From Sandaracinaceae bacterium (GTDB lineage Bacteria > Myxococcota_A > Polyangia > Polyangiales > Sandaracinaceae), in assembly GCA_019637095.1 (NCBI GenBank), contig JAHBWG010000002.1, forward strand, positions 1 through 64,000: 64,000 nt of DNA, given 5' to 3'. The position numbers and the translations under genes are program-made. The notes under the pieces were generated by a model. It made no database searches. It was given only the letters and a program-made list of their open reading frames with translations, and was not told where the DNA came from. Of the stretch, positions 46,993-56,161 are shown piece after piece (position 1 is the stretch's first letter; every line of letters starts with the position of its first letter).

Positions 46993-48531
46993 ATGGACGT
47001 CCTGATGCTCTGCTACCGCGGCGAGGCGCTGCGCGAGTTCGCGCTGCGCGCGAGCCCGCTCGAGATCGGCCGTGGGGTCGGCTGCGACATCGTCGTGCAC
47101 GATCCGGCGCTGCGCGAGCGCCACTACCTCCTCGTCGCGCGGGGCGGGGCCGTGCTCCTGCACGACCTCGACGGGGGCCGAGGCCGCCCGCGCACGATCC
47201 GCACCGGCGAGGAGGTCCCGATCGGCCAGCACCACTCGCTCGCCCGCCTGCCGACGGTGGTGACGCGGCCGGTCGCGCTCCCGCGGACGGAGCCGCTCGC
47301 GGCCGGTGAGGCGCCTCGCTCCGACCTGAGCCTCGTGGTCGGCCGGGGCGCCGACGCGCGCCGCGTCGCCTTCGACCGGCGGCCCCTCACCGTCGGCGCG
47401 GGCGAGGCGGCCGACGTGCGCGTCGCGGACCGCACCGTGAGCGCGCTCCACTGCCGCTTCGAGCCCTCGCGCGACGGCCTGCGCGTCCGCGACCTCGACT
47501 CGAAGAACGGCACGTTCGTCGACGGAGTCGCCGTCGGGCTCGCGCGCGTCGGCGCGGGGACGGCGCTGCGGATCGGGCGGACCGATCTGCGCGTCGTCGC
47601 GCGCGACGGTGGATCCGGCGCGGCGCCGGCGACGCTCGTCGCGCGGTCCCGCGCGCTCCGCGGCGTGATCGAGCAGGTCGAGCGCTTCGCGAAGCTCGCG
47701 TGGCCGATCCTCGTCACCGGTGAGACCGGGACGGGCAAGGAGATGATCGCGCGCGCCCTCCACGAGCGGGGCCCGCGCGCGAGCGGCCCGTTCGTCGCGA
47801 TCAACGCGGGGGGGATGCCGGCGTCGCTCGTGGAGAGCGAGCTGTTCGGCCACGAGCGCGGCGCGTTCACCGGCGCCGAGCACGTGCACCGCGGCGTGTT
47901 CGAGCAGGCGAACGGCGGCACGCTGTTCCTGGACGAGATCGGGGAGCTGCCCCTCGATCTGCAGTCGCGGCTCCTGCGCGTGCTCGAGACGTGGGAGGTG
48001 CGCCGCGTCGGCGCCGAGCGCGCGACGCCGGTGCGCGTGCGGCTCGTGTGCGCCACGCACCGCGACCCGCGCGCGATGGTCGCCGACGGTCGCTTCCGCC
48101 AGGACCTGTACTACCGCATCGCGCAGCTCGCGCTGCACGTGCCGCCGCTGCGCGAGCGGCCCGAGGACGTCGGCGCGCTCGCCAAGCACTTCCTCGACGC
48201 CTGCGCCGACGAGGTCGGCCGCAAGGGCTTCGAGGAGGCGGCGCTCGCGCGCCTCAGGGCGCACGGCTGGCCCGGCAACGCCCGCGAGCTCCGCAACGTC
48301 GTGCGGCGCGTGGCCGCGAGCTGCGCGGGCGCCTGGATCACGCTCGAGGACGTGGCGGGCGTGCTCGAGGACCTGGGTGGGCTCGGCGAGCTCGACGAGG
48401 GCCAGCTGCGCGTGCTCGTCGACGGCTTCGACGGGAACCTCGCCGCGGCGGCGCGGGCGTTGGGGCTGCCGCGCACGACGCTGCGCGATCGCCTCCGCCC
48501 GCGCGGGCGCCGCCCCGTCGCGCCGGGGTGA
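46993..48531 (+). CDS. FHA-domain sigma54-dependent transcriptional activator
   Basis: A 512-residue regulator. Two FHA-like domains open it: a degenerate one at about 10-100 (LEIGRGVGCDIVVHDPALRE) and a canonical one at about 110-205 (RTVSALHCRFEPS, DSKNGTFVDG). The AAA+ domain (about 215-445) has Walker A GETGTGKE, the sigma54-contacting GAFTGA, and Walker B GGTLFLDEIGELP. The C-terminal Fis-type HTH is NLAAAARALGLPRTTLRDRL. FHA replaces the usual receiver domain, so it is probably switched by a Ser/Thr kinase. It is convergent with the envelope operon downstream. Confidence 0.94.
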   Translation: MDVLMLCYRGEALREFALRASPLEIGRGVGCDIVVHDPALRERHYLLVARGGAVLLHDLDGGRGRPRTIRTGEEVPIGQHHSLARLPTVVTRPVALPRTEPLAAGEAPRSDLSLVVGRGADARRVAFDRRPLTVGAGEAADVRVADRTVSALHCRFEPSRDGLRVRDLDSKNGTFVDGVAVGLARVGAGTALRIGRTDLRVVARDGGSGAAPATLVARSRALRGVIEQVERFAKLAWPILVTGETGTGKEMIARALHERGPRASGPFVAINAGGMPASLVESELFGHERGAFTGAEHVHRGVFEQANGGTLFLDEIGELPLDLQSRLLRVLETWEVRRVGAERATPVRVRLVCATHRDPRAMVADGRFRQDLYYRIAQLALHVPPLRERPEDVGALAKHFLDACADEVGRKGFEEAALARLRAHGWPGNARELRNVVRRVAASCAGAWITLEDVAGVLEDLGGLGELDEGQLRVLVDGFDGNLAAAARALGLPRTTLRDRLRPRGRRPVAPG

Positions 48532-48534
48532 CGG

Positions 48535-49242
48535 TCAGCTCCCGCGGAGGATCGCGAAGGCGCGGCGGGCGCGGCGCCGGCGCAGGTCGATCAGATCGCG
48601 GGCGACGCCGGCGACGCGCGCGAAGCCCGTCGACTTCGACGTGCCCGCGCGGCGCGGCCGGCAGCGGATCGTCACCACGCGGTGCGGGATGCCCGCGGCG
48701 AGCGCGCGGATCGGGAGCTCGAAGTTGAGGAAGAACGTGTCGGGCGGCAGATCGTCCGGATCGAAGAGGCGCCGGCGCACGAGGTACGGGCCGTCGCTCT
48801 CGAGCACGACGCCGTGGACCGCGCGGATCAGCGCGCGCACGCCGAAGGACAGCACCTTGCGATCGAGGCCGTCGTCGCGGTCCGCGTAGACGCTCAGCAC
48901 GAGGTCGACGCCGCCGGCCGCGGCGCGCAGGGTGCCGATCGCCGCCGGCTCGATCTGGCCGTCCGCGGGCAGGAACGTGATCCACTCGCCGCCCGCCGCG
49001 CGCACGCCCGTCTTGAGCGCCGCGCCGATCCCGCGGTTGATCTCGTGACGCACGATCCGGTGCGGGAAGCCCTCGAGCGCGCGCGCAGCGACCTCGGCGG
49101 TCCCGTCGCGCGAGCCGTCGTCGACGAGCACGATCTCGGCGCGCGGCTCGTGCGCGCGCAGCCACGCGACGAGCTCCGCGAGCACGGCGGGGACGTTCTC
49201 GGCCTCGTCGTACGCGAGGACGATGACGCTGAGCTCGCTCAT
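48535..49242 (-). CDS. Family 2 glycosyltransferase
   Basis: A 235-residue GT-A fold enzyme. LSVIVLAYDEAENVPAVLAE, EIVLVDDGSRDGTAEVAA and TFLPADGQIEPAA carry the nucleotide-sugar and metal-binding acidic residues. It lacks membrane helices at the C-terminus, unlike DPM/GtrB-type proteins. Donor and acceptor unknown. The start overlaps the acyltransferase stop (ATGA). Last gene of the envelope operon. Confidence 0.9.
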   Translation of the reverse strand: MSELSVIVLAYDEAENVPAVLAELVAWLRAHEPRAEIVLVDDGSRDGTAEVAARALEGFPHRIVRHEINRGIGAALKTGVRAAGGEWITFLPADGQIEPAAIGTLRAAAGGVDLVLSVYADRDDGLDRKVLSFGVRALIRAVHGVVLESDGPYLVRRRLFDPDDLPPDTFFLNFELPIRALAAGIPHRVVTIRCRPRRAGTSKSTGFARVAGVARDLIDLRRRRARRAFAILRGS

Positions 49243-49757
49243 CGCTCGCGCAAGACGCGCGCGGGGCTCCCCGCCGCGACGGTGTACGGCGGCACGTCCC
49301 GCGTGACCACGGCGCCCGCGCCGATCTGCGCGCCGCGGCCGATCGTCACGCCGGGCAGGACGATCGCGCCGATCCCGAGGTCCGCGTCGTCCTCGATCCG
49401 GACGGGCGCGAACGTCAACGGCGAGTGCAGGATCGGCACGTCACGCCCCGCCTCCGCGTGCGACGAGGTGAGGACCTTGACCGCCGGGCCGACGCCCACG
49501 TCTCGGCCGATGAACAGCCCCCCTGCAGAGTGGAAGAAGCCTTGCGCCCCGATCCAGGTCCCGTCGCCGATGACGAGCTCCGCGTCGTGGTAGCCGTGCA
49601 GGATCGTGCCGTGCCCGACGTAGACGCCGGCGCCGACGTGCACGCGGCCCGGGTGGAACACGAGCACGCCCGCCTCGAACACGCAGCCCTCGCCGCACGC
49701 GGCGAGCTCCTCGCGCGAGAAGGCGCCGGTCCCGTGGCTCTTGCGCGCGCGGCTCAC
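49239..49757 (-). CDS. Left-handed beta-helix acyltransferase
   Basis: About 172 residues from GTG 49757; a GTG at 49796 would add 13 residues. Hexapeptide-repeat pattern (VHVGAGVYVGHGTIL, LVIGDGTWIGAQGFFHSA, LGIGAIVLPGVTIGRGAQIG) indicates a LbH O- or N-acyltransferase acting on sugars. The N-terminal SHGTG and VFEAGVLVFHP are typical of the sugar acetyltransferase group. It follows the DUF2723 gene by about 80 bases and overlaps the glycosyltransferase, suggesting joint glycan decoration. Confidence 0.87.
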   Translation of the reverse strand: MSRARKSHGTGAFSREELAACGEGCVFEAGVLVFHPGRVHVGAGVYVGHGTILHGYHDAELVIGDGTWIGAQGFFHSAGGLFIGRDVGVGPAVKVLTSSHAEAGRDVPILHSPLTFAPVRIEDDADLGIGAIVLPGVTIGRGAQIGAGAVVTRDVPPYTVAAGSPARVLRER

Positions 49758-49835
49758 GCGGGATCGATGCCCGAGCCGGGCCTCGCGCGCAACCACGCGC
49801 TCGCGCGCAGGGTCGAGAGGCGCGCGCGTCGCGGG

Positions 49836-51824
49836 TCAGCGGCGGGCGTCGCTCAGGCCGAGCGCGCGCGCGCGCTCGAGCAGGCGCGCCGCGTGATCGG
49901 GGCGGCCCGCGGCGTCGGCGAGGAGCCCGGCGAGCGCGACGTTGCGGGCGGGATCGTGGATCGCGGCCGGGCGCGACCACGCGGGGAGCGCGCCCACGAG
50001 GGGCGCCGCGCGCGCGCCGATCTCGACGGCCGGCGGGCCGACGCCCGAGGGCGGGAGCCCGGCGAGCAGGGCGTCGAGCGCGGGCTGCCCGTGGCCGAGC
50101 CGCCACAGCGCCTCGCCCCGCGCCTCGCCGACGCGCGCCGCGACCTCGAGGCTCTCGCTGCGAAACGGGGCGGCGCTCGCGATCGCGCGCGTCGTCGCGT
50201 CGGGGCCCGGGTCGCCGCACGCGCCCGCCGCGGCGCCCGGCTCCGCCGCCCAGACGAGGGCGCCGACGCCGCAGGGGACGTGGCCGAGCGCGATCGCGAG
50301 CGCGCTCGACTCGAAGAGCGGGCGGCGCGGGCGCTGCGCGGCGAGGAAGCGGCGCACGCGCGCCTCGCGGCCGCCCGGCCCCACGAGCGCGAAGTCCGCG
50401 AGGCCCGGGTGGCGCGCCGCGACGTGCTCCCAGTACCAGCCCGACGAGGCGAGGCCCATCGCGATCAGGACGACGTCGGGGCGCTGGCTCTCGACCTCCT
50501 GGAGGTAGAGGAGCGGCGCGACGTGGTGGTCCGCCTCGACGACGAGGATCGCGCCCTCGGGGGCTTCGCGGAGCGCCGCCTCGCCGAGCGCGCGCGCGAG
50601 GGACGGATCGTCGCGCACCTGCAAGAGATGTTGCCCCGCCGGCGCGAGCGCCACGAGCGGCAGCGCGGCGAGCGCGGCCCCGTACGCGACGAAGCGGCCA
50701 CCGCGCGCGTGGAGCCGCTCGGCGAGGGCGGCGAGCCCCACGCCCGAGAGCCAGAGCGGCCCGAGCAGGTAGCCGCGGTAGTCGGGGACGTCCGGGTGGA
50801 ACACGACGTTCGCGGCGACGAACAGCGTGGTGAGGGCGCCGGCGATCACGACCGCCCAGCCGAGGCGCGCGCGCCCGTGACCGAGCGCGACGAACGCGGC
50901 CGCGCCGACGAGCGCCAGGGGCAAGACGGCTTGCGAGAGCCCCCACCAGGCGAGCGCGCCGAGGTGCTCGCCGAGCGCCGCGAGCCCGATGCCCTGGTTG
51001 TGGCGGTAGTCGCTGCCCCAGAGGTACGCGAGCAGGGCGGCGGCGTCGCGCGGCGCGCCCCACGCGAAGCGCGCGGGGTCCGCGGCGGCGATCGGCAGGA
51101 GCGCGTACGGCGCGAGGCCGGCGAGCCCGCCGAGGACCAGGCCGGCGAGCGAGCCGCGGCGCGGAGGGGGCGCGGCCTCGCGCGCGAGCATCCCGACCGC
51201 GGGCCCCTGCTGGGCCTGCGCCTCGGCGTCTGCCGGCGGCGGCGCTGCGTCCGCTCGGCTCAGCGCGCGCGGCACGGCGGCGAGCGCGTGCGCGATCGCG
51301 ATCACCGCGTGGCTCGACGCGGCGAGGCCGAACGCGACGCCCGCCGCGAAGCCGGCGCGGCCGCCGGCGGTGCGGGCGAGGCCCCAGAGCGCGGCGAAGA
51401 CGGCGAGCGTGTAGACCTCGACGCGCGTGCTCGGCTCCCAGGCGACGAGCGAGGCGCCGAGCCCGACGAAGACGAGCGCGCGCGGCCACTTGGCGGGCGC
51501 GATGGCCAAGCGATCGGCGAGCGACCACGCGGGCAGGGCACAGAGCGCACCGAACAGGGCGCTCATGGCGCTCAGGCCGAGGTGCGGCGTGGGCGCGAGG
51601 CGCGCGAACGCGAAGCCGAGCAGGGTGTGCAGCGGCATCCCGATCGGGTGCCCGACGCCGAGCTGGTGCGCGACGAGGGCGAGCTCCGGGCTGTCGTAGA
51701 AGGTGAGGTCGCGCGCCATCGTCGCGACGTAGAGCGCGAAGAGGATGGCCGCGGTGGTCCACGCGCCGGCGGGCGCCTCGAGGCGGAGGCCGAGCCGCGC
51801 GAGCGCGCCCCAGCGCGCGCTCAC
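49836..51824 (-). CDS. DUF2723 family protein (O-mannosyltransferase-like membrane protein)
   Basis: A 662-residue polytopic protein from GTG 51824, which overlaps the upstream stop (GTGA). The DUF2723 core is at the N-terminus, with LTFYDSPELALVAHQLGVGH and PIGMPLHTLLGFAFARL; the Asp in the first loop is the GT-C-type candidate catalytic residue. About ten helices run to residue 400. The remainder is a soluble domain (LVVEADHHVAPLLYLQ) with TPR-like tail. It probably moves sugar from a polyprenyl-phosphate donor, by family analogy. Confidence 0.85.
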   Translation of the reverse strand: MSARWGALARLGLRLEAPAGAWTTAAILFALYVATMARDLTFYDSPELALVAHQLGVGHPIGMPLHTLLGFAFARLAPTPHLGLSAMSALFGALCALPAWSLADRLAIAPAKWPRALVFVGLGASLVAWEPSTRVEVYTLAVFAALWGLARTAGGRAGFAAGVAFGLAASSHAVIAIAHALAAVPRALSRADAAPPPADAEAQAQQGPAVGMLAREAAPPPRRGSLAGLVLGGLAGLAPYALLPIAAADPARFAWGAPRDAAALLAYLWGSDYRHNQGIGLAALGEHLGALAWWGLSQAVLPLALVGAAAFVALGHGRARLGWAVVIAGALTTLFVAANVVFHPDVPDYRGYLLGPLWLSGVGLAALAERLHARGGRFVAYGAALAALPLVALAPAGQHLLQVRDDPSLARALGEAALREAPEGAILVVEADHHVAPLLYLQEVESQRPDVVLIAMGLASSGWYWEHVAARHPGLADFALVGPGGREARVRRFLAAQRPRRPLFESSALAIALGHVPCGVGALVWAAEPGAAAGACGDPGPDATTRAIASAAPFRSESLEVAARVGEARGEALWRLGHGQPALDALLAGLPPSGVGPPAVEIGARAAPLVGALPAWSRPAAIHDPARNVALAGLLADAAGRPDHAARLLERARALGLSDARR

Positions 51825-52795
51825 TCGCGCGCCTCGACGGGGGCGAAGAGCTGCACGAGCCCGCCCGCCGCGCCGATCGCGAGCTGGCTCGCCCACATCG
51901 CGAGCGACACTGCGACCGCGTCGCTCTCGCTCATCCCGAGCGCCGCGACGAACAGCCCGACGAACGCCATCTCGCGCACGCCCGCGCCGCCCACGGAGAA
52001 CGGGAAGAAGGCGGCGGCCGCGCCGAGCGGCACGAGCACCATCGCGTCGACGAGCCCCACCGCGCCGCTGCTGACCGAGTTGAGGATGCACCAGCCCGTC
52101 ACCGCGACGAGGCCCTGCGTCGCGAGCGAGATCGCGAGCGCGCCCGCGAAGGGACCGAACCGCTCGATCACCGGGAGCGACGCGAGCACGACGCCGACGC
52201 GTCCGGGGACGACGCCGGAGAGGCGGCGCCCCGCCGCGACCGACGCGACGCCGGCGGCGGCGAGGGCGAGGCCGAGCGCGGACCACGGCAGCACGCCCTC
52301 GGCGCCCTCGAGCGGGCGCACCAGGTACGTCACGCTGACGAGCAGGAGCAGCCCCGCGAGCCCGAGCGCGCGCTCGACGAGCACGACCGTGACCGACGCC
52401 GCGGTGCCCCCGTCGCCGAAGGAGCGGCGCGTCACGACGCCGCGCACGAGGTCTCCGCCGAGGCCGCCCGGGAGGTAGTTGTTGTAGAAGAACCCGATGA
52501 AGTAGGCGCGGACCAGGAGCGAGAGCGGCGGCTGGTTCGGCGCGCCGTACGCGGCGAGCAGGACGCGCCAGCGCGCCGCGCCGACGCAGAGGTTGAGCGC
52601 GGTCGCGGCGCAGGCGCCCGCGAACGCGAGCGCGCTCACCTTCGCGAGCCCGCTGACGAGCGCGGGCCCGTCGACGACGTACGCGATGTAGCCGAAGCCC
52701 AGCGCCGTGCCGGCGAGGCGTAGGCCCCAGACGAGCGCCGTCCGCGCGCGCGAGCTCTGGCGAGGCGCTGGCGAGGGCCCCTCTGCGTCCGTCAC
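51821..52795 (-). CDS. UPF0104 / lysylphosphatidylglycerol synthase TM-region family protein
   Basis: A 324-residue membrane protein with about eight helices. Start GTG 52795 overlaps the kinase stop (GTGA). Family blocks are YFIGFFYNNYLPGGLGGDLV, VERALGLAGLLLL and FFPFSVGGAGVREMAFVGLF. It lacks the C-terminal aminoacyl transferase domain of MprF, so it is the flippase-like half only. In glycan operons such proteins are suspected to move lipid-linked intermediates. Kinase coupling here is notable. Confidence 0.9.
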   Translation of the reverse strand: MTDAEGPSPAPRQSSRARTALVWGLRLAGTALGFGYIAYVVDGPALVSGLAKVSALAFAGACAATALNLCVGAARWRVLLAAYGAPNQPPLSLLVRAYFIGFFYNNYLPGGLGGDLVRGVVTRRSFGDGGTAASVTVVLVERALGLAGLLLLVSVTYLVRPLEGAEGVLPWSALGLALAAAGVASVAAGRRLSGVVPGRVGVVLASLPVIERFGPFAGALAISLATQGLVAVTGWCILNSVSSGAVGLVDAMVLVPLGAAAAFFPFSVGGAGVREMAFVGLFVAALGMSESDAVAVSLAMWASQLAIGAAGGLVQLFAPVEARE

Positions 52796-54978
52796 TGGCC
52801 GAGCGTGATCGCGCGACGGACGGCCTGCCCGGGCGCGACGGTGATCGTGAGGCGCTCGGTGCCGGCGGTCGGGTTCGAGCACACGACCGTGTGGCGACCG
52901 GGGGCCAGCCGGAAGTTCACCACGGGCGTCTGCCCCGCCGACTGCCCGTCGATCGTGACGTTGCACCACGGCGTCGAGTTGAAGGTGAGCGAGCCCGGCT
53001 CGTTCGACGTCGGCGGCTCCGTCTCGCCGCCGCCGCGCCCGGTGGGCGGCGTCGCGCGGCGTCGCAGCTCGATCGTCTCCTCTGCGATCTGGCCGCCGCG
53101 CAGCTGCACGGTGCGATCGATCGAGTGGTAGCCGGTCTTGGTGACCGTGATCCGGTAGGTGCGCGCGGGGACGCGGAACTCGAAGGGGCTCCCCGACTCG
53201 TGCCACTCGCCGTCGAACTGCACGCGCGCGTCCGCCGGATCGACCGTGAGCACCAAGATCGCCTCGCCCGGCGTCAGCGGCGTGCGCTCGAGGTCGAGCC
53301 GGAGATCGGTCGTCTGCCCCGCGGCGAGGTTCACCGTCTCGTTGCGCGTCACGTAGCCCTCGAGCGACAGCGACAGCGCGTGATCGATGTCCGGCTGGAT
53401 CTCCGGGATCGTCGCCGGCGTCACGAGGCCGGTCTCGCGTCCGTCGAAGAGCACGCGCGCGCCCGCCGGGATCGTCGTGACGTTGATCGCCGCGAGGTTG
53501 CTCGCGGTGACGCGCTCGAGCGTCGCGGAGAGCTCGGCGCGCGGCGCCGCCTCCGTCAAGTCGACTTGCTGATCCCAGGGCGCGTAGCCGGGGTGGGTGA
53601 GGCGCACCTGGTAGCGCCCGACCGGGAGCTCGGCGATCGTCGCGGGCGTGCGCTCTGCGCGGCGGTTCCCGTCGAGCCAGACGGCGGCGCCGGGCGGGGT
53701 GCTCGTGAGCGCGATGACGCCCGGGCCCACTTCCGCGACCGGTGCCGGCGGCGGCCGCGTGAGGAACCAGACGCCTCCCGCGGCGGCCGCGAGCACGACG
53801 AGGACGAGCAGGATCCATGGGACCTTCGAGGCGCGCCGCGCGCGCACCCCCGAGAGCGAGCCCTCGGGCAGCGAGCCGCCCTCGCGCTGCGACTCCTCGA
53901 TCTGCGCGGCGATGATCTCGGCGAGCTGACGCCCCTCCTGGAGCATCTGCTTCTGCGCCTCGAGCTTCTCGCGGAAGAGATCCGAGATCCACGTGCCGAG
54001 CGAGAGCGCCGACACCTTGAGCTGCTCGGAGCGGATGTAGTCCTCGAGGTCCGCCTGCATGTCGCGCGCGCTCTGGTAGCGGCGCGTGCGGTCCTTCTCG
54101 AGGGACCGCAGGATGATCTCCTCGAGCCGTGGGCTGAGGTTGGGGTTGAGATCGCGCGGGCGCGGGTACTCGTCCTCCACGATCTTGCGGAGGGTCTCCA
54201 TCTCGTTCTGCCCGCGGAAGAGCCGCCGCCCGGTGCAGAGCTCGAAGAGCATGATGCCGAGCGAGAAGATGTCGCTGCGGTTGTCGAGCTGGAGCCCCTG
54301 CGCTTGCTCGGGGCTCATGTAAGGGACCTTGCCCTTGAGCTGCCCGCTGCCCGTGTCTTCCATCTGGCCGCGGCCGGCCTTCGCGATCCCGAAGTCGACG
54401 AGCTTCACGTCCCCGGTGAACGTGACGAGGATGTTCTGCGGGCTGACGTCGCGGTGGACGATGCCCATCGGCTCGCCGTCGAGGTCGCGCTTGTCGTGCG
54501 CGTAGGCGAGGCCCGCGCAGCAGCCGAGCACGATCGCGAGCGCGTGCTCGAGCGGGAAGGACGTGACGTCCTTCTTCTTCATCTGCCGCACCAGCGAGCG
54601 CAGATCCTCGCCGTGGACGTGCTCCATCGCGATGTAGTAGCGGCCGTCCGCGCGGCCGACGTCGTAGACCTGCGCGATGTTCGGGTGGTTCAGCGTCGCC
54701 GCGATGCGCGCCTCGGCGAGGAGCATCTCGATGAAGCTCTCGTCCTTGGCCAGGTGCGGCAGGACGCGCTTGACGACGATCAGCTTCTCGAAGCCCGCGA
54801 CCGAGCGCTGGAGCGCGAGGAACAGCTCCGCCATCCCCCCGAGCGCGATCTGACGGATGAGCGTGTACTTGCCGAACCGCGCCGGCATGTTCGCGTTCGG
54901 ATCGGTCGGATCGATCTCTTCGGGCTTGGGCGCCCCCGGGATCGGGGGCGGGGCGGCCCGTGCGGGGGCTTCAGACAC
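52792..54978 (-). CDS. Ser/Thr protein kinase with repeated PEGA domains
   Basis: A 728-residue kinase from GTG 54978, which sits across the upstream gene's stop and has an AGGGGA ribosome-like site. An ATG at 55047 would add 23 residues and overlap the AcpH-like gene by 77 bases. The kinase domain (about 35-305) has IALGGMAELFLA, HRDVSPQN (no Lys), DFGIAKA and MSPEQA. A coiled-coil segment (REKLEAQKQMLQEGRQLAEI) leads to one transmembrane helix (VPWILLVLVVLAAAAGG). At least three PEGA units follow, such as TSTPPGAAVWLDGN and VTTIPAGARVLFDG. Its gene heads an overlapping envelope operon. Confidence 0.93.
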   Translation of the reverse strand: MSEAPARAAPPPIPGAPKPEEIDPTDPNANMPARFGKYTLIRQIALGGMAELFLALQRSVAGFEKLIVVKRVLPHLAKDESFIEMLLAEARIAATLNHPNIAQVYDVGRADGRYYIAMEHVHGEDLRSLVRQMKKKDVTSFPLEHALAIVLGCCAGLAYAHDKRDLDGEPMGIVHRDVSPQNILVTFTGDVKLVDFGIAKAGRGQMEDTGSGQLKGKVPYMSPEQAQGLQLDNRSDIFSLGIMLFELCTGRRLFRGQNEMETLRKIVEDEYPRPRDLNPNLSPRLEEIILRSLEKDRTRRYQSARDMQADLEDYIRSEQLKVSALSLGTWISDLFREKLEAQKQMLQEGRQLAEIIAAQIEESQREGGSLPEGSLSGVRARRASKVPWILLVLVVLAAAAGGVWFLTRPPPAPVAEVGPGVIALTSTPPGAAVWLDGNRRAERTPATIAELPVGRYQVRLTHPGYAPWDQQVDLTEAAPRAELSATLERVTASNLAAINVTTIPAGARVLFDGRETGLVTPATIPEIQPDIDHALSLSLEGYVTRNETVNLAAGQTTDLRLDLERTPLTPGEAILVLTVDPADARVQFDGEWHESGSPFEFRVPARTYRITVTKTGYHSIDRTVQLRGGQIAEETIELRRRATPPTGRGGGETEPPTSNEPGSLTFNSTPWCNVTIDGQSAGQTPVVNFRLAPGRHTVVCSNPTAGTERLTITVAPGQAVRRAITLGQ

Positions 54979-55666
54979 TCTGGGATCCCCTGAGGTGCGG
55001 GAAATCTCGTCGCGGAAGTATGGCACGGGCGCTCGCTTCGGTGTCAACCGCGTGCAGGCGGGCGTGCACCTCCTCGAGCAGGCGGCCGAGGTCCCGCTCG
55101 AGCCGGACCCGCGCGCCCGCGAGCCAGCGGGTCACCGGCGCCGCGTCGGCCGCGACGAGGGCGAGGCGCGGGCGGCGCGCGAGCACCCGCTCGAGCCGCG
55201 CCGCGACGGCCGGCGGCGCCCGCAGATCGTTCGGGAGCCCGCGGGTCGCGGCCTCGCGGCGGAGCGCCTCGAAGCGCTCGCCGCCGCGCGCGAAGCGGAG
55301 GCCGAGCGCCCCCTCGAACGCCACCGCGCCGGCGTAGGCCGCGCAGGCGGCCGGATCGTCGAGCAAGAGGCCGTCGATCAGGAGCTCCGGTCCGACGTGC
55401 GCGACCGCCCGCGCCGCGCCGCGGCCGACCCCCGCCGCCTCGAGCGCGTCGATGCCGTCACGCTGGAGCGCGACGAACGTCGGCGCGCCGTGGAAGGCGT
55501 CGTCCGTCCGGTGATGGAGCGCCACGCCGGCGCGGACGGCCTCGTCCTCGACGTCCGCGATCCGCGCGCGGCACATCGAGACGAGGTCCGGGAGCATCGC
55601 GCCCAGGACCCAGCGGGGCTCGTCGGAGGTCCAGGCGGCCACCGCGGCATGTCCGAAGAAGTTCAC
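54971..55666 (-). CDS. AcpH-like (DUF479) metal-dependent hydrolase
   Basis: A 231-residue protein from GTG 55666. The N-terminus NFFGHAAVAAWTSDEP, then LGAMLPDLVSM, GVALHHRTDDAFHGAP and VGPELLIDGLLL place His and Asp residues as in acyl carrier protein phosphodiesterase (AcpH) and related HD-like enzymes. True ACP hydrolase activity is not certain. Its stop overlaps the kinase start, so it may belong to the same transcript. Confidence 0.6.
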   Translation of the reverse strand: MNFFGHAAVAAWTSDEPRWVLGAMLPDLVSMCRARIADVEDEAVRAGVALHHRTDDAFHGAPTFVALQRDGIDALEAAGVGRGAARAVAHVGPELLIDGLLLDDPAACAAYAGAVAFEGALGLRFARGGERFEALRREAATRGLPNDLRAPPAVAARLERVLARRPRLALVAADAAPVTRWLAGARVRLERDLGRLLEEVHARLHAVDTEASARAILPRRDFPHLRGSQSV

Positions 55667-55732
55667 GCGCCGGCAGTGTAGGGCGCCGCATCCTCTTGCG
55701 CAGCGGCCACGGGCTTGGGCATAGTGCCGCGC

Positions 55733-56125
55733 ATGAGCGAGGCGACTCACCTCCAGAGCTACCAACGGTTCTTCGCGATCCTCTTCTCCGTCCTGCCGGG
55801 GCTGAACGGGATCGTGGTCTTGGCGGGCCTGACCCTCTGGCTCATCGCCGACGTCGCCGAAGCGGAGTGGGGCCTCGGGATCGGGCTCGCGGCGCTCGTG
55901 TTCGCGATCTGCACCGTGATCTGGGTCTTCGTCGGGATCGGCGTGCGCAACTGGGCCGAGCAGAAGCCCATGGGCATGCTGCTGGGGCTCTGCGCGCCAT
56001 TCATCCTGGTCGACGGGATCTTCATGGGCTGGCTCTTCTGGTTCGTGGTGATCAAGGAGCACGAGGCGCCCGCGGCGACGACCGCCGTCGAGGTCGCTCG
56101 CGCGCTCGCCTCGTCCTTGGTGTAG
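55733..56125 (+). CDS. Small polytopic membrane protein of unknown function
   Basis: A 130-residue protein (MSEATHLQSYQRFFAILFSV) with three to four membrane helices, for example LGIGLAALVFAICTVIWVFV and LCAPFILVDGIFMGWLFWFV. Start at ATG 55733 is preferred over one six codons earlier because it skips a short basic stretch. It is divergent from the AcpH-like gene and convergent with miaA. No family recognised. Confidence 0.68.
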   Translation: MSEATHLQSYQRFFAILFSVLPGLNGIVVLAGLTLWLIADVAEAEWGLGIGLAALVFAICTVIWVFVGIGVRNWAEQKPMGMLLGLCAPFILVDGIFMGWLFWFVVIKEHEAPAATTAVEVARALASSLV

Positions 56126-56161
56126 GAGCCGTCGGTCGCGTGAGCGGTCGCTCGGCGCCGG

